Shown here: positions 63,513 to 64,000 of the stretch, piece by piece | Layout of the letters: every line of letters starts with the position of its first letter | Position numbering within the stretch: the first letter of the stretch is position 1 | Source: Stutzerimonas degradans | Lineage (GTDB): Bacteria > Pseudomonadota > Gammaproteobacteria > Pseudomonadales > Pseudomonadaceae | Assembly: GCF_024448505.1 (NCBI RefSeq) | Contig: NZ_JAMOHV010000017.1 | Coordinates: 1-64,000, forward strand | DNA length: 64,000 nt | Reading direction: 5' to 3' | Program-made: the position numbers and the translations under genes | Notes under the pieces: generated by a model | What the model was told of the DNA's origin: nothing | Databases searched by the model: none | Seen by the model: only the letters and a program-made list of their open reading frames with translations

Positions 63513-64000
63513 TTAACCTATGCATTCCGCCACGCTTCGCGCCAGGGCCTGCGCGCGGGGGTCCATCAGCACATATGGGCCGAGCGTATTGGTGACGAAA
63601 CCGAACGCCAGGTCCCTGTCCGGGTCGGCGAAGCCGATACTACCGCCGGCACCCGGATGGCCGAAAGCCCTCGGGCCCATCGCGAAAGTCGCGTTGGCGA
63701 CCTCCGGCTGATCGAGCCAACAGCCAAGTCCGAAACGGGTCTGGGATAACAGCGTAAGGTCTTCGCCGGCACTGTGCTCGCGACGCATTTCATCGAGCAC
63801 GGCCGCATCCAGCAAACGTCCCTGCAGCAGACCGGAATAGAAGCCTGCCAGAGAGCGTGCGTTGCCATGTCCGTTGGCGGCAGGCTGCGCCATGCGCCGC
63901 CACTCGGGCTTGTTACCACTGTTCATGATTGACGGTGGATTGTTGAAGGCCCGCGCGCTCAACGATGCCGGATCACTCATCAAGACCTTGAACAGCCGCT
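63513..64000 (-). CDS. Beta-lactamase-fold serine hydrolase/esterase, cut by the window edge
   Basis: Only the last 162 or so codons are present; the frame is open to the window end, so the true start lies beyond 64000. NARSLAGFYSGLLQGRLLD and FGHPGAGGSIGFADPDRDLAFGFVTN match the C-terminal half of class C-type esterases (EstB family). HPGAGG replaces the KTG triad of beta-lactamases. The catalytic SxxK motif would be outside the window. The position beside the OmpA-like gene matches P. aeruginosa. Confidence 0.8.
   Translation of the reverse strand, partial: RLFKVLMSDPASLSARAFNNPPSIMNSGNKPEWRRMAQPAANGHGNARSLAGFYSGLLQGRLLDAAVLDEMRREHSAGEDLTLLSQTRFGLGCWLDQPEVANATFAMGPRAFGHPGAGGSIGFADPDRDLAFGFVTNTLGPYVLMDPRAQALARSVAECIG

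Overview
This window is a core chromosomal segment of a high-GC gammaproteobacterium of the Pseudomonas lineage, most likely the P. stutzeri (Stutzerimonas) group. The evidence is gene content and order that match Pseudomonas almost gene for gene: nlpD-rpoS-rsmZ, dnaE-accA-tilS-pyrG-kdsA-eno-ftsB-ispD, and a six-gene Mrp antiporter operon with a fused MrpA/B. The sequence also carries Pseudomonas-type regulatory sites (a perfect GacA box, and a PsrA-type box inside nlpD). The species call is an inference. I see no prophage, IS element, CRISPR array, rRNA or tRNA.

Layout. (1) 1-3.8 kb: methylthioadenosine deaminase, ubiG, mupP and a YciK-type SDR, ending in a strong terminator. (2) 3.9-14 kb: accessory and stress genes: an orphan HPF-type hibernation factor, an IMPase-family phosphatase, a SatD/DUF3307 pair behind a palindromic promoter region, DUF2789, a dGTPase, two small ORFs, an EamA exporter, a YebC-like regulator, a YajD-type HNH protein, a universal stress protein divergent from a truncated haemoglobin, and a GNAT-Nudix fusion. 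(3) 14-20.5 kb, read on the minus strand: ispF-truD-surE-pcm-DUF368-nlpD-rpoS, followed by the small RNA rsmZ in the only gene-free gap over 300 bp. (4) 20.6-25.3 kb: an ArsR regulator with an old-yellow-enzyme reductase, then the formaldehyde detoxification set fghA-adhC with a divergent LysR regulator. (5) 25.4-51.3 kb, all minus strand: a long housekeeping block. Read in transcription order it runs rpsB-tsf, pyrH-frr-uppS-cdsA-dxr-rseP-bamA-skp-lpxD-fabZ-lpxA-lpxB-rnhB-dnaE-accA (then a terminator), tilS, pyrG-kdsA-eno (terminator), ftsB-ispD. (6) 51.5-55.1 kb: map and glnD, divergent from rpsB. (7) 55.1-64 kb: the Mrp/Sha antiporter operon, a glycine-zipper lipoprotein, a small membrane protein, pdxH, an OmpA-family lipoprotein and a beta-lactamase-fold esterase cut by the window edge.

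How the genes work together. The central block builds the envelope: isoprenoid precursors (dxr, ispD, ispF), undecaprenyl phosphate (uppS, with DUF368 as its likely recycling flippase), CDP-diacylglycerol (cdsA), lipid A and KDO (lpxD/A/B, fabZ, kdsA), outer-membrane assembly (bamA, skp), envelope-stress proteolysis (rseP), division (ftsB, nlpD) and peptidoglycan recycling (mupP). It is interleaved with translation and replication genes. The rpoS/rsmZ region is the regulatory centre: RsmZ is the GacA-driven RNA that sequesters RsmA, and RpoS has its own promoter inside nlpD.

Most of the window is conserved and well understood. The parts most worth a second look are the SatD/DUF3307 module and its operator-like repeat, the GNAT-Nudix fusion, the rsmZ gene, the ArsR-OYE operator, and a shared Anr-like site between the stress protein and the haemoglobin. 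I did not find a convincing wholly novel defence or mobile system.
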